Shown: piece after piece, positions 1 to 10,641 of the stretch | Numbering within the stretch: the first letter of the stretch is position 1 | How the letters are laid out: every line of letters begins with the position of its first letter | Source of the DNA: Hypsibius dujardini | Lineage: Eukaryota; Tardigrada; Eutardigrada; Parachela; Hypsibiidae | DNA: 27,500 bases | Assembly (NCBI GenBank): GCA_001579985.1 | Contig: LRSR01005650.1 | Coordinates: 1-27,500 of the forward strand | Reading direction: 5' to 3' | Notes under the pieces: model-generated | Told to the model about the DNA's origin: nothing | What the model saw: only the letters and a program-made list of their open reading frames with translations | Database searches by the model: none | Translations under genes and position numbers: made by a program

Positions 1-3
1 TAG

Positions 4-198
4 GTTGCCCTGAAACTCCCAGTCATCGCCAAAGCCACTACCTACCAGGATATGGAGGCCGAAAAGGAGGAGGCCCTGCGACAAGAAAAGCTTAATCTCA
101 ATCCCTTCACCATGGAATATGTCATAAAAAATAACATGCAAGGTGTTAGCAGGTGGCTTAGTCCGTATGATTACCTTTGGTATTGCAAGTATCGTTGA
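4..198 (+). CDS. 3' terminal exon of an unrecognised plus-strand gene (partial)
   Basis: An acceptor-like TAG at 1-3 is followed by 64 open codons and a TGA at 196-198. The reading frame starts directly after the acceptor, so the exon is probably phase 0. The encoded tail is charged in its first half (several Glu, Lys and Gln around the motif EAEKEEALRQEK) and ends in an aromatic-rich segment, WLSPYDYLWYCKYR. It has no membrane segment and no motif that I can assign to a family. Only the C-terminus lies in the window. It converges on CYP copy A with 118 bp between the two stop codons, and I see nothing particular in that gap. That it is coding is inferred from the open frame, the acceptor and the codon pattern. 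Identity is unknown. Confidence 0.5.
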   Translation, partial: VALKLPVIAKATTYQDMEAEKEEALRQEKLNLNPFTMEYVIKNNMQGVSRWLSPYDYLWYCKYR

Positions 199-316
199 AA
201 CTGTTTTGTAGGCTGTAAAGTATTTAGAATTTCCGGAAATGCCAGTTCTTTTTTCCTGTTCATTTTATTACTTTCCCCGATGTAAAATACTACACGCTAT
301 CAAAGAGAGTGCGCGA

Positions 317-1770
317 CTAACGAGGGACCGCCTCGATCTTGAATGGCGCTGGTCGGCATGAGATTCCTGTGGTGTATTCGTCAGTGGACGGAATGTCCGA
401 ATCTCTCGGCGGTCGGATCAGGAAACGTTGCATGATGTTGGCGAAGAAGAGGAAGATCTCCATTCGAGCAAGAGCCTCACCCACACAAGCACGCTTACCT
501 GCAAACGAATAGTCCGTATTAGTCATATTCAGGCGGAAATACCGATACCAGTATCGGAAGAGTCTTCAAATTACCGATGGAGAACGGCATGAAGTGAGCC
601 GGTTCGAAAACTTTTCCTTGTTCATCCAGGAAGCGATTCGGATTGAAGGTCAACGGATCAGTCCAGAGTTTTGGATCGACGTTGACAGACTTGAAATTCG
701 GTATAACGAAACATCGTTTTGGAATGCGATAACCCAGCAAGGTCGTTTCTTCCGTGTTGGCTCGCAGGACGCCCAAGGGAGTGACATTCGCGAGGCGCTG
801 AATTTCCCGACAGACAGCTTCCAGATAAGGCAGTTTAGCTATAAACAAACGCTTTTAAAAAGACGCCGTATAAAAGAGTAAGACGCAGATCAGGTGGGCA
901 ACTTGCGTCGGTCATCAATTGTGATTGGCTTGCCAGCCCCGACGGTGTTGTCCAGTTCTTGATGTATCTTGGTTTGCACATGAGGATTGTGCAACATGAA
1001 CAGGAGACCCCAATACAGGGTGACGGCGGTGGTTTCCGTTCCGGCGCCGAAGAACGCGGAAAGGTTTCGCTTTAGTCCCTCGTCTGCAAAGAGGCACTCA
1101 CGGTTCACCATGTGTCTAACTAGAGCAACCGTAACTGTGAATGATCTCACACATACCATAAAACGGTGGTTGGATACCATTCGGAGACGCTGCCTCCGCC
1201 GCTTGGTGGTGCAGGAATTTGTCAATGTAATCCCTCGTTTCGTTGCTGTCGTAAGTATTCCGGTGCTCTTGAATTTTGGCAGTCATTGTGTCTATCATCT
1301 GTCTGTTGATTTGGACGATGGCGTTCCATGCGGCCTTCACGCTGCCCGGGAAAAAGCGAAGGCTCGGGTAGGCCTGCAATGGACCAGACTGCGCGAGCAG
1401 CTTGCTGAATTCCTGGTTGTTTTCGAGGAGCCTGACGAATTCGGGGTCCTCCGGCTCGAATCGTTTGCCGAAACACAGTGTGCAGATGACGTTGGAGACA
1501 CTCATCAGGACTTTTGGGTGAGGGTCGAAGGGCTGGCCGTGATGTTTCGCGAACCAGCTGGTCATGTGTTCCGCTTCCTCTAGAATTTTGTCCTGTAACT
1601 TAGACTTTCCCATGCCCAGGTCACGGAACGTTTGCAGCATGAACCGTCGATTGGTTTTCCAGACTTCTCCTTCCGTCATTCCAATGCCTAAAAAGAAAGG
1701 ACGATTTGTTTCGAGCGAAGCAACCAGACCAAACACGAACAGACAGACAGACAGACAGACAGACAGAAAA

Positions 1771-1803
<33 letters not shown>

Positions 1804-1804
1804 T

Positions 1805-1837
<33 letters not shown>

Positions 1838-2328
1838 AACAGACAAACAGACAGACAGAATCAAAACTGAATAAGCGAACGAACCACTAAATTATTATAC
1901 CATGGAGTTTTCCATCTTCGCCGGTAGAAATGTAACGAAAGACAAAGCTGTCTGCACGTGCTCCAAAGATATCGGCCTGTCCGCTAAACGCGGCCTTGAT
2001 CGCTTCGTAATCATTCAAAATGATTGTTAATTTTGGACCCATATACAGGCTGAATACATTGCCGTACTTCTTGCCGAGCGTCAAAAAAGTGTCCTGCGGG
2101 TTCGTTCCAAAAAAGGGAGCAAAGCCAAGAAACGGGACTCCTGAAAAATTGAAGGCCAAGCTGATTCCCATCGCGGTTAATCATGGCGAAGGGCGCATGC
2201 TTACCTGTTGGTCCTGGTGGTGTTCCCCTGTGTTTATACCAGTGCAGGGTAATGCCGAACAGAGTGATGGGAACGGCGCTCCATAAGACCCATCCCGGAA
2301 AAGATGTAAAAAATGGTAAGGTATCCAT
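317..2328 (-). CDS. Cytochrome P450, CYP2-clan, copy A (six exons, 505 aa)
   Basis: Minus-strand exons: 2205-2328, 1901-2140, 1157-1687, 907-1083, 575-838, 317-498. Joined they give 505 aa, normal for a microsomal P450. Exon 1 encodes an N-terminal membrane anchor and the proline hinge PPGP, so the protein should sit in the ER membrane facing the cytosol. Visible motifs: I-helix AGTET at about 312-316, K-helix ExxR at 369-372 (EIQR), the PERF-region NPNRF, and the haem loop FSIGKRACVG with the thiolate Cys at about 450. The haem loop is split by the last intron. The family carries out NADPH-dependent monooxygenation; the substrate cannot be read from sequence. Intron 4 appears to have a GC donor (GCAAGT at 901-906) where paralogues have GT. 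If that is not spliced, this copy is broken. It is the most divergent member of the array. Confidence 0.85.
1738..1860. repeat. (CAGA)n microsatellite in CYP A intron 2
   Basis: Imperfect CAGA tetranucleotide tract with CAAA variants on the plus strand, so the transcript carries CTGT repeats. It lies wholly inside intron 2 (1688-1900) of CYP copy A. The same intron of B, C and D carries a related tract. Confidence 0.95.
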
Positions 2329-2650
2329 ATTCCATAAGCACACTTCAAATCGAACTCTAGAAAGCATGTACCTAAACAAACAGCAGAATATTTCAAAAAT
2401 GCCCTCTTAAACGAGACTCTAATTTTCGGTACTTTGTTGTTTAGATAACACAGCGGATAACCGGTCCATCTGATCGGACCTTGTCGATGTCCTTTATTGA
2501 TCATTCCGATTTGCTTGCACACTTGCTGCCCCGGTCCAGCTCGTACTTCCCTTTGTTCGACACTTCAACTTCGAATACAGTAAGCGACAAAATTTAATCC
2601 AGCGGAGGGTCCCGGAAAGGGGCAAAAGGGGCGGGACAAGGGTAATATTT

Positions 2651-2716
2651 GAACAATCAATTAATCAACCAGCGGAGTTCTGGAGCAATCGGAGCGGGTT
2701 GATTGGTTGATTGTTC
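2651..2716. repeat. Short inverted repeat, 20-bp arms
   Basis: Arms at 2651-2670 and 2697-2716 are near-perfect reverse complements (GAACAATCAA... against ...TTGATTGTTC), separated by 26 bp. It lies in an AT-rich intergenic stretch beside further AATC/GATT-type sequence. It may be a small foldback or a decayed transposon end. Confidence 0.6.
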
Positions 2717-2825
2717 AATTATATCAATTATTAATTATTTCTATGTCTACTTGACTGGCAAAATTGAAGTTCATTAATAACGTTTGGAGTGAACTAGTAC
2801 GCGTATTTGCAATTCATTTCTACTT

Positions 2826-3047
2826 CAGCTGCGTTTGCAAGAGCTTCCGGCGATAAGTCGGACACTCTCTTTTGGTGTAAACATGGACCACGCTTTTGTG
2901 CAGTATTAATGAATATCCACAGACCACGAACGGCCGAATTGATTGCTTGATTTTACCAACGGCTCAGTTGACTATTGTTTTACAAGGGTTGTCTGCGTTT
3001 ACACCAAAAGAGGATGTCCGACTTATCGCCGGAAGCAAACGCAGCTG
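2826..3047. mobile_element. Foldback / MITE-like element, about 50-bp arms
   Basis: The left arm 2826-2882 and right arm 2997-3047 are reverse complements apart from a 6-bp insertion in the left arm and one or two mismatches. Both outer ends are CAGCTGCGTTTG-type sequence and both inner ends are GTTTACACC-type. The roughly 114-bp loop has no long open frame. This fits a non-autonomous foldback or MITE element. No clear target-site duplication is visible. Confidence 0.65.
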
Positions 3048-3228
3048 TACATCAAATTTTTTTAAGTTTGAATTTTTCGGTTGAGATAGGATTAACAGAA
3101 CATAAAAAAATGCATGAATCACTGTAAAACTTATATTTTAAAAATAGTTTTTGCGATGTTCGTTCATCGACCTCGCTCGGCTGATAAAGTACACAGTAGG
3201 TCAGGCGTCATACCGAAAATGAAAAGAG

Positions 3229-4776
3229 TTAGCGTGGCACAATTTCGATCTTGAATTCCGTCGGACGGCAAGAGATTCCTGTGGTGTACGCGTCAGTGGA
3301 CGGAATGTCCGAATCTCTCGGCGCGCGGATCAGGAAACGTTGCATGATGTTGGCGAAGAAGAGGAAGATCTCCATCCGAGCAAGAGCCTCACCCACACAA
3401 GCACGCTTACCTGCAAAAAAATGGCCGCATTAATTCACACTCAGACGGAAATACCGATTCCAATACCGGAAGAGTCTTCAAATTACCGATGGAGAACGGC
3501 ATGAAGTGAGCCGGTTCGAATACTTTTCCCTGTCCATCCAGGAAACGATTCGGATTGAAGGTCAACGGATCGGTCCAAAGTTTTGGATCGACATTGACAG
3601 ACTTGAAATTCGGCATGATGAAACATCGTTTTGGAATGCGATAACCCAGCAAAGTCGTTTCTTCCGTGTTGGCTCGGAGGACTCCGAACGGAGTGACGTT
3701 TGCGAGGCGTTGAGTTTCCCGACAAACAGCTTCCAAATAAGGCAGTTTTGCTGAAACAAAACTCAAATATTTCAAAAACCAAACAAAATGTGTCACACAA
3801 AGACAGGAGAAACATAATGGTTATCAACATTCCATGCGCGTCTCACCTCGGTCTTCGAGTCTCACTAATTTTCCCGCTCCAATTTTGTCGTCCAGTTCTG
3901 CGTGGATCTTTGCTTGCACTTCCGGATGGTGAAGCATGAAGAGAAGTGACCAATACATCGTCATGGTTGTCGTTTCCGTTCCGGCGCCAAAAAACGCACT
4001 CAAATTCCGCAAGAGCTCCTCGTCTACACTTGCACAGCCGGTAATAATTCACCATGAAAACTCGTTCTAGGAAGAATGCGTTTAACGGACGTACCATGAA
4101 ATGCCGCATTCATTTCCGCTGCTGACTCTGAGTCCTCCCTCTGCTTGTGAAGAACGGCATCGATGTAGTCTCTGGTCTCATTCGGGTCATACGACCGACG
4201 GTGCTCCTGAACATTAGCTTTCATGGCCGCTGTGTTGTTCTCCCCGATGCGGATGAGCGCTTTCCAAGCCGTTCTAATGCTGCCGGGGAAGAACCGCAAG
4301 ATGGGATAAGATTGTACCGGGCCGGCTTGCGAGAGATACACTGAGGTATTCTGGACGTTCGCTAGCATCTGAACAAACTCCGGATCGTTGTGATCAAAAC
4401 GCTTTCCAAAGCACAACGTGGACACCACATTGGAAACACTAGACATGAGGGTCGCGAGAGGATTGAAAGGGCGTCCGTCATGCTTGGCGAAAATGTTGGT
4501 CAAGTATTCCGCCTCGTCAAGGATCCGGTCTTGCAGCTTCGATTTGCCCATCCCAAGGTCACGGAAGGTCTGGAGCATGAATCGGCGCGTCGTTTTCCAG
4601 ATCTCACCTTCAGCCAGAGTGATACCTACAATGTGTCGTACATAAAACATTGGTAATTTTCAGTTACGTATCGTGTTTCAATTGGGGAATCAAACAGACA
4701 GAAACACAGACAGAAACACAGACTGACACACAGACAGACAGACAAACAAACACACAGACAAACAGACAAACAGAAC

Positions 4777-4847
<71 letters not shown>

Positions 4848-5299
4848 AACTATTTTCAGTAGATTTCAAATTTTTACCGTGAACTTTTCCGTCGTCGCCC
4901 GTTGAGATGAAACGGAAAACAAAGCCGACAGCTCGCCCCGCAAAAACATCTGCCTGTCCAGTGAACGCCGATTTGATGGCCTCATAATCATTCAGTACAA
5001 TGGTGAGCTGAGGTCCCATGTAGATACTAAATATGTTGCCATATTTTTCGCCCAGTTCTAACAAGGTGTCCTGAGGGTTTGTTCCGAAAAATGGAGCGTA
5101 GCCCAACAGAGGTAACCCTTAAATAAGGAAAATATTTGCCCATTCCTTTAAAGTACCACCCATCGGCACGTTATGTATACATACCTCTCGGTCCTGGTGG
5201 GATATTCCTGTGCTTATACCAGTACAACGACATGGCCAGAAGAGCAAGTCCCAAGAAACTGACGACCGGAAAAGACGTAATAAAAGTCGTTATATCCAT
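3229..5299 (-). CDS. Cytochrome P450, CYP2-clan, copy B (six exons, 502 aa)
   Basis: Minus-strand exons: 5185-5299, 4878-5117, 4095-4625, 3847-4023, 3487-3750, 3229-3410, giving 502 aa without a break. The start ATG at 5297-5299 opens a hydrophobic anchor and the hinge IPPGPRG. Motifs: I-helix AGTET (about 309-313), K-helix ETQR (about 366-369), NPNRF, and haem loop FSIGKRACVGE with Cys at about 447. All five introns are phase 1 with GT-AG ends. Family knowledge makes it an ER-anchored haem monooxygenase needing P450 reductase; the substrate is unknown. It is closest to copy C. The I-helix exons and the adjoining part of intron 4 are almost identical, while residues in the middle of exon 3 differ densely. 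Upstream there is a GATA-type cluster at 5470-5486, shared in position with C and D. Confidence 0.9.
4692..4853. repeat. (CAGA)n microsatellite in CYP B intron 2
   Basis: CAGA tract interspersed with CACA and CAAA units on the plus strand, inside intron 2 (4626-4877). The sequence beside it (TTTCAATT, GGGAATCAAA) is also found beside the copy C tract, so the repeat predates that duplication. Confidence 0.95.
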
Positions 5300-5469
5300 C
5301 GTGGGCAATTAAAATACTGATTTTAGAAGACAAATTACGCTGTAATGATTTATTCTGGAAAGCTTCCAGGCGTTTCTGTCAAGACCACGTTTAAGTACTT
5401 CAGCCAACCAAACTTTATCTGCAGTAGACTGGTTGGTCTGTTTAGCAGACTTTGTTCTCGGAGAAAGAA

Positions 5470-5486
5470 AGATAAGATAAGATTTC
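5470..5486. promoter_or_regulatory. GATA-type sites upstream of CYP B
   Basis: Two overlapping AGATAAGA motifs about 170 bp upstream of the CYP B start codon. The same core is found about 163 bp upstream of copy C and 167 bp upstream of copy D. In C the neighbourhood (GCAGACTTTG..GGAGAAAG) is also conserved. The match to WGATAR factors is inferred from the motif and its fixed position. Confidence 0.45.
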
Positions 5487-5558
5487 AATCGAAATGATGA
5501 AGCATGATAAACCGCAAGGCACGAAAAGGGACGCTGAAAATTATTGTAATTAAGTAAA

Positions 5559-5681
5559 CACGTAGCGAAAACCTTTCCCTGACCGAATTAGCACTTTAAC
5601 TCGAGATATTTGTACAACAACCGTGCGTCAAACGAGTGCAATGATTTAACTCGGTTAGCGCAAGGGTTTTTGCTGCGTGTG
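5559..5681. mobile_element. MITE-like element, copy 1
   Basis: A 123-bp segment with imperfect terminal inverted repeats: left end CACGTAGCGAAAACC, right end reading CACACGCAGCAAAAACC on the other strand. The interior (AGCACTTTAACTCG, TACAACA, GCGTCAAACGAGTG) matches a second copy at 15428-15548 inside a POC1 intron over its whole length. There is no coding capacity, so it looks like a non-autonomous DNA transposon. Confidence 0.7.
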
Positions 5682-6078
5682 CACAAACAGCTGCTTGCAG
5701 AGTTTTGATTCAACTTGATTTTGTGACTGCTTGGCTTTTCGCGCGTTACGGAAAAATTCCAGTTGTTTATACTTCCCGTTCTGGAAATTGACTAAAGACT
5801 ATCTAAATTAATCATTATTTATATCTAAAGTTTGTCTGCGCCAGATGAAGGAAGGAAGCAGCAAAAACAGTTGACACCTGGTGCAAACAAACTTCAGAAA
5901 TAAATAAGTCTGAATTTTTATGGTTTGAATTTGATTTCCAGTCTGGGAAGTGTAACAAAACGGAAATTTTCAGCGAAATGGGAAAAGCCATGCAGTATGG
6001 TTTTACGAAATCAAGCAATAGCAAAACTTTGCAAAAAAAATCAAAATCAAAAATAACCTGGAAGCAGCTGTATTGTGC

Positions 6079-6135
6079 ACACGTAGCACACGTAGCACAC
6101 GTAGCAAACGTAGCAAAAACCTTGCGCTGTTAGGT
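6079..6135. mobile_element. Solo terminus of the same MITE family with 9-bp tandem units
   Basis: The end sequence GTAGCAAAAACCTTGCGCTG matches the termini of the elements at 5559 and 15428. It is preceded by three tandem ACACGTAGC-type units. Only one end is present, so this is a truncated copy or an end amplified by slippage. Confidence 0.5.
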
Positions 6136-6338
6136 TTTGTTATACTGTTTTCGGTTTTGTTATAGCTCAGGTCCGGGTTTTATCGACGACGTAGAGCTCG
6201 TTTACATTTTTATATTTTTTTCTCGATTTCCACAACTTCGCTCGTCAAAGTGTACATTCAGGCATTCAGTACGAGTACACGTAGTCAAAGTAAAAACTTT
6301 TATGAAACAAGCAAACGGTTGAACAATTCAAGCAACAT

Positions 6339-7961
6339 TTAGCGTGGTACAGCTTCAATTTTAAATTCCGTCGGACGACAAGAGATTCCTGTGGTGTACT
6401 CGTCAGTGGACGGAATGTCCGAATCTCTCGGCGGTCGGATCAGGAAACGTTGCATGATGTTGGCGAAGAAGAGGAAGATCTCCATCCGAGCAAGAGCTTC
6501 ACCCACACAAGCACGCTTACCTGCAAACGAATGGTCCGTATTAATTCATACTCAAGACGGAAATACCGATGCCAATATCGGAATGGACTTCAAATTACCG
6601 ATGGAGAAAGGCATGAAGTGAGCCGGTTCGAATACTTTTCCCTGTTCGTCCAGGAAACGATTCGGATTGAAGGTCAACGGATCAGTCCAGAGTTTAGGGT
6701 CAATATTGACAGACTTGAAATTCGGCATGATGAAACATCGTTTTGGAATGCGATAACCCATTAAGGTCGTTTCCTCCGTGTTGGCTCGCATCACTCCGAA
6801 CGGTGAAACATTGGCTAAGCGTTGAGTTTCCCGACAGACAGCTTCCAAATAAGGCAGCTTTGCTGAAACAAACCCACGTAGTTCGCAAAGCTATTTGATT
6901 TCAAAAAGCAACTGATGTTGAAAAAGCGATAGGCAAACCGAACGGCAGTTTATTCCATAACCAAAAACAATGTCACACAAAGACAGAAGAAACATAATGG
7001 TTATCAACATTCCATGCGCGTCTCACCTCGGTCTTCGAGTCTCACTAATTTTCCTGCTCCAATTTTGTCGTCCAGTTCTGCGTGGATCTTAGCTTGCACT
7101 TCCGGATGGTGAAGCATGAAGAGAAGTGACCAATACATCGTCATGGTTGTCGTTTCCGTTCCGGCGCCGAAAAACGCAATCAGGTTCCGCATAAGCTCCT
7201 CGTCTACACTTGCACAGCCAGTAATAATTCCTTAAACACCATGAAAACTCGTTCTAGGAAGAATGCGCTTAACGGACGTACCATGAAATGCCGCATTCAT
7301 TCCCGCTGGAGACTCTGACTCCTCCCTCTGCTTGTGAAGAACGGCATCGATGTAGTCTCTGGTCTCATTCGGGTCATACGACCGACGGTGCTCCTGAACA
7401 TTAGCTTTCATGGCCGCTGTGTTGTTCTCCCCGATCCGGACGAGTGCTTTCCAAGCCGTTCTAATGCTGCCGGGGATGAACCGCAAGATTGGGTAGGATT
7501 GCAACGGGCCGGCTTGCGAGAGATACACGGAGGCATCCTGGACGTTCTCGAGCATCTGAACAAACTCCGGATCGTCGTGCTCATAACGCTTTCCAAAGCA
7601 CAACATGCACACCACATTGGAAACACTGCACATGATGGGCATAAGGGGATTGAAAGGGCGTCCATCATGCTTGGCGAAAATGTTGGTCAAGTATTCCGCC
7701 TCGTCAAGGATCCGGTCTTGAAGCTTCGATTTGCCCATCCCAAGGTCACGGAAGGTCTGGAGCATGAATCGGCGCGTCGTTTTCCAGATCTCGCCTTCAG
7801 CCAGAGTGATACCTACAATGTGTCGTACTTAAAATATTGGTAATTTTCAGACGTACGTGTCGTGTTTCAATTCGGGAATCAAATAAACAGGCAGACAAAC
7901 AGGTAGACACCCAACTGACAGACAAATAGACAGACAGGCAAACAGACAGACAGACAAACAA

Positions 7962-8021
<60 letters not shown>

Positions 8022-8061
8022 CCAGCCAGGCAGCCAGACACACAGACAGACACACAGACAC

Positions 8062-8114
<53 letters not shown>

Positions 8115-8565
8115 GAAACTAGTTTCAGCAGATTGCAGATTTTTACCGTGAACTTTTCCGTCGTCGCCCATTGAGAGGAAGCGGAAAACAAAGCCGACAG
8201 CTCGCCCCGCAAAAACATCTGCCTGTCCAGTGAAGGCTGACTTGATGGCCTCATAGTCATTCAGTACAATGGTGAGCTGAGGTCCCATGTAGATACTTAA
8301 TATGTTGCCATATTTTTCACCCAGTTTCAACAAGGTGTCCTGAGGGTTTGTTCCGAAAAATGGAGCGTAGCCCAACAGAGGTAACCCTTAAAAAAGAAAA
8401 ATGTCTGCCCATTCCTTTAAAGTACCACCCATCGGCACGTTACGTATACATACCTCTCGGTCCTGGCGGGATATTCCTGTGCTTGTACCAGTACAACGAC
8501 ATGGCCAGAAGAGCAAGTCCCAAGAAACTGACGACCGGAAGAGACGTAATAAAAGTTATATCCAT
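6339..8565 (-). CDS. Cytochrome P450, CYP2-clan, copy C (six exons, 501 aa)
   Basis: Minus-strand exons: 8454-8565, 8147-8386, 7282-7812, 7027-7203, 6599-6862, 6339-6520, giving an unbroken 501 aa. The anchor exon is one codon shorter than in B. Motifs: AGTET in the I-helix (about 308-312), K-helix ETQR (about 365-368), NPNRF, and haem loop FSIGKRACVGE with Cys at about 446. All introns are phase 1. Predicted role is an ER-anchored monooxygenase of unknown substrate. Compared with B, exon 4 differs at only two residues and the last 60 residues of exon 3 at about three. A stretch of about 40 residues after FNPL differs at roughly a dozen. In CYP2 enzymes that part lies near or just before substrate-contact regions, so specificity may differ. 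Intron 4 has a 7-bp insertion relative to B. Confidence 0.9.
7886..8117. repeat. (CAGA)n/(CAGG)n microsatellite in CYP C intron 2
   Basis: CAGA tract whose centre (about 7961-8031) has turned into a CAGG array, inside intron 2 (7813-8146). The antisense reading frames that look like Cys/Leu/Ser-rich proteins here are repeat artefacts. Confidence 0.95.
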
Positions 8566-9152
8566 CGTGGGCAATTAAAATACTAATAATAAAAGAAAAA
8601 TTGCGCTGTAAAGATTTATTCTGGAAAGCTTCCAGGCGTTTCTGTCAAGAGCGTGTTTAAGTACTACAGCAAACAAAACAATACCTAGACTGGTTGCTGT
8701 GGTTCGCAGACTTTGTCTTCGGAGAAAGATAAGATTCCAGTCGAAATGATGAAGCATAATGAATCTCAAGGCACGAGTAGGAACGCCAGGAATTATTGTA
8801 AGCAAGTACTGTACTGTCGCAGTGATTTAGTGCTGCATTTTAAACCTACCTGTACATTTTGACTGCACACACTGTGTTTCATTGCAATCATAATATACGG
8901 TGGATCTAAAACGCAGCACCAAACGATCGCGACAGTTCAATACTAGTACATCCTGTAATTCCGTTTCGGTTTTGTTATATTTCAGATCCGGATTAATCGA
9001 CGACTTAAAGTTTGTTTTCATTGTCATAGTTTTTTTCCGATTTCAACAAATTCACTCCTTAAAGTTTACATTCAGGCATTCAGTACAAGTACACGTAGTC
9101 AAAGTAAAAAAATTTATGAAACAAGCAAACGGTAGTACAATTCAAGCAACAT
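8566..9152. other. Intergenic region between CYP C promoter and CYP D 3' end
   Basis: About 590 bp. It starts with the CYP C promoter region, homologous to that of B. It ends with a 3' flank (about 8990-9152) homologous to the 3' flank of copy C, including TTCAGGCATTCAGTAC and AAACAAGCAAACGGT. I see no gene here. Confidence 0.6.
8728..8737. promoter_or_regulatory. GATA-type site upstream of CYP C
   Basis: AGATAAGATT, about 163 bp upstream of the CYP C ATG, in the same relative place as in copies B and D. Function is inferred from conserved position only. Confidence 0.4.
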
Positions 9153-10603
9153 TTAGCGGGGTACAGCTTCAATTTTAAATTCCGTCGGACGACAAGAGAT
9201 TCCTGTGGTGTACTCGTCAGTGGACGGAATGTCCGAATCTCTCGGCGCGCGGATCAGGAAACGTTGCATGGTGTTGGCGAAGAAGAGGAAGATCTCCATT
9301 CGAGCAAGAGCCTCACCCACACAAGCACGCTTACCTGCAAACGAATGGTCCGTATTAGTCATACTCAGGACGGAAATACCAATATCGGAATGGACTTCAA
9401 ATTACCGATGGAGAACGGCATGAAGTGAGCCGGTTCGAATACTTTTCCCTGTTCGTCCAGGAAGCGATTCGGATTGAAGGTCAACGGATCAGTCCAGAGT
9501 TTAGGGTCAACATTGACAGACTTGAAATTCGGCATGATGAAACATCGTTTTGGAATGCGATAACCCATTAAGGTCGTTTCCTCCGTGTTGGCTCGCATCA
9601 CTCCGCATTATTTAATAAGATGTCTGTTGCCTGTTAAATTGAGTTGTCTATTGCTTCTCTTGCGTGCATAGAGAAGCAACGTACCTCGATCTTCAAGTGT
9701 CACTGATTTCCCCTCTCCCACTTGCTCATCCAGCTTCTGATGAATCTTTTTCTGAACTTCCGGGTTGTGTAGCATAAAGAGGAGCGACCAGTACATTGTC
9801 ATAGCTGTTGTCTCAGTTCCGGCACCGAAGAAGGCACTGAGGTTCTTCATCAACTCGGCGTCTTCAACAGCACAAAATAACCCGCAAAATTTTATCAGAC
9901 TTCAGAATTTCATTAGGATTTCGTACCGTAGAATGCGGGCTGTGTTCCACCTGCAGACTCGGCTTCCTTCTTCTGCTGGTGCAGGAAGGCGTCAATGTAG
10001 TCGCGGGTTTCGTTTGCGTCGTACGTGCTTCGATGCTCCTCCACATTGGCGCTCATTGCTAAGTGGTTCTCCCGTTTGATTCGCACGACCGATTCCCAAG
10101 CCGTTTTGATACTGCCCGGCAAGAATCGTAACATGGGATATGACTGCACGGGACCAGCTTGCGAGAGCAGCATTGTGAATTCAGACAGGTTCTTCAGCAT
10201 GTGCTGGAATGCGGGATCGTCATGCTCGAAGCGTTTGCCAAAGCACAAGGAGCACAACACATTGGAAACGCTGCACATGAGGGTCGGGAGGGGATTGAAA
10301 GGGCGGCCGGCATGCTTGGCGAAAATGTTGGTCATGTATTCGGCTTCATCAAGGATCCGGTCTTGCAGCTTCAATTTGCCCATCCCAAGGTCGCGGAAGG
10401 TCTGGAGCATGAATCGACGGGTCGTTTTCCATATATCCCCTTCGGTGAGAGTGATACCTACAATGGTCGCACTATCAGGCATTGGAGTGATCCTTATGGC
10501 ATAGCAGTCAGGAACACAGATGAACAGGCAGCCAGATAGGCACATACAAAGAGACAGATAGGCGAGTAGGCACGCAGACAGACAGACAGACAGATAGACA
10601 GAC

Positions 10604-10641
<38 letters not shown>

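Larger units (their letters stand above)
2329..3228. other. Intergenic region between CYP A promoter and CYP B 3' end
   Basis: About 900 bp with no supported gene. Next to the CYP A start it holds the presumptive promoter, including AGATAAC at 2443-2449 and GGATAAC at 2455-2461 on the plus strand. Further along are two inverted-repeat structures, listed separately. The short open frames here show no family resemblance. Confidence 0.6.
5300..6338. other. Intergenic region between CYP B promoter and CYP C 3' end
   Basis: About 1040 bp with no supported gene. The first 200 bp resemble the region upstream of CYP C (for example GGAAAGCTTCCAGGCG at about 5357-5372), so the promoter was duplicated with the gene. 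The middle carries one MITE copy and a fragment of the same family. The last 150 bp match the 3' flank of copy D. The remainder is AT-rich and unassigned. Confidence 0.6.

Noticed and set aside
987-1583. 198-codon plus-strand frame opposite CYP copy A
   Set aside because: It is antisense to the conserved P450 exons 3 and 4 and runs across their splice sites; similar shadows occur opposite copies B and C.
7797-8375. Long open frames of Leu/Ser/Val/Cys repeats over the CAGA tracts, and their Asp/Arg/Gln/Thr counterparts on the other strand, throughout the window
   Set aside because: A tetranucleotide repeat without stop codons opens several frames at once. The tracts lie inside introns defined by flanking exons, so the frames are artefacts and not repeat proteins.
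9406-9603. Rescue of CYP D exon 5 through the weak acceptor GCGGAG
   Set aside because: It would keep the frame locally but lacks a pyrimidine tract and still omits ExxR, and exon 2 is frameshifted anyway.
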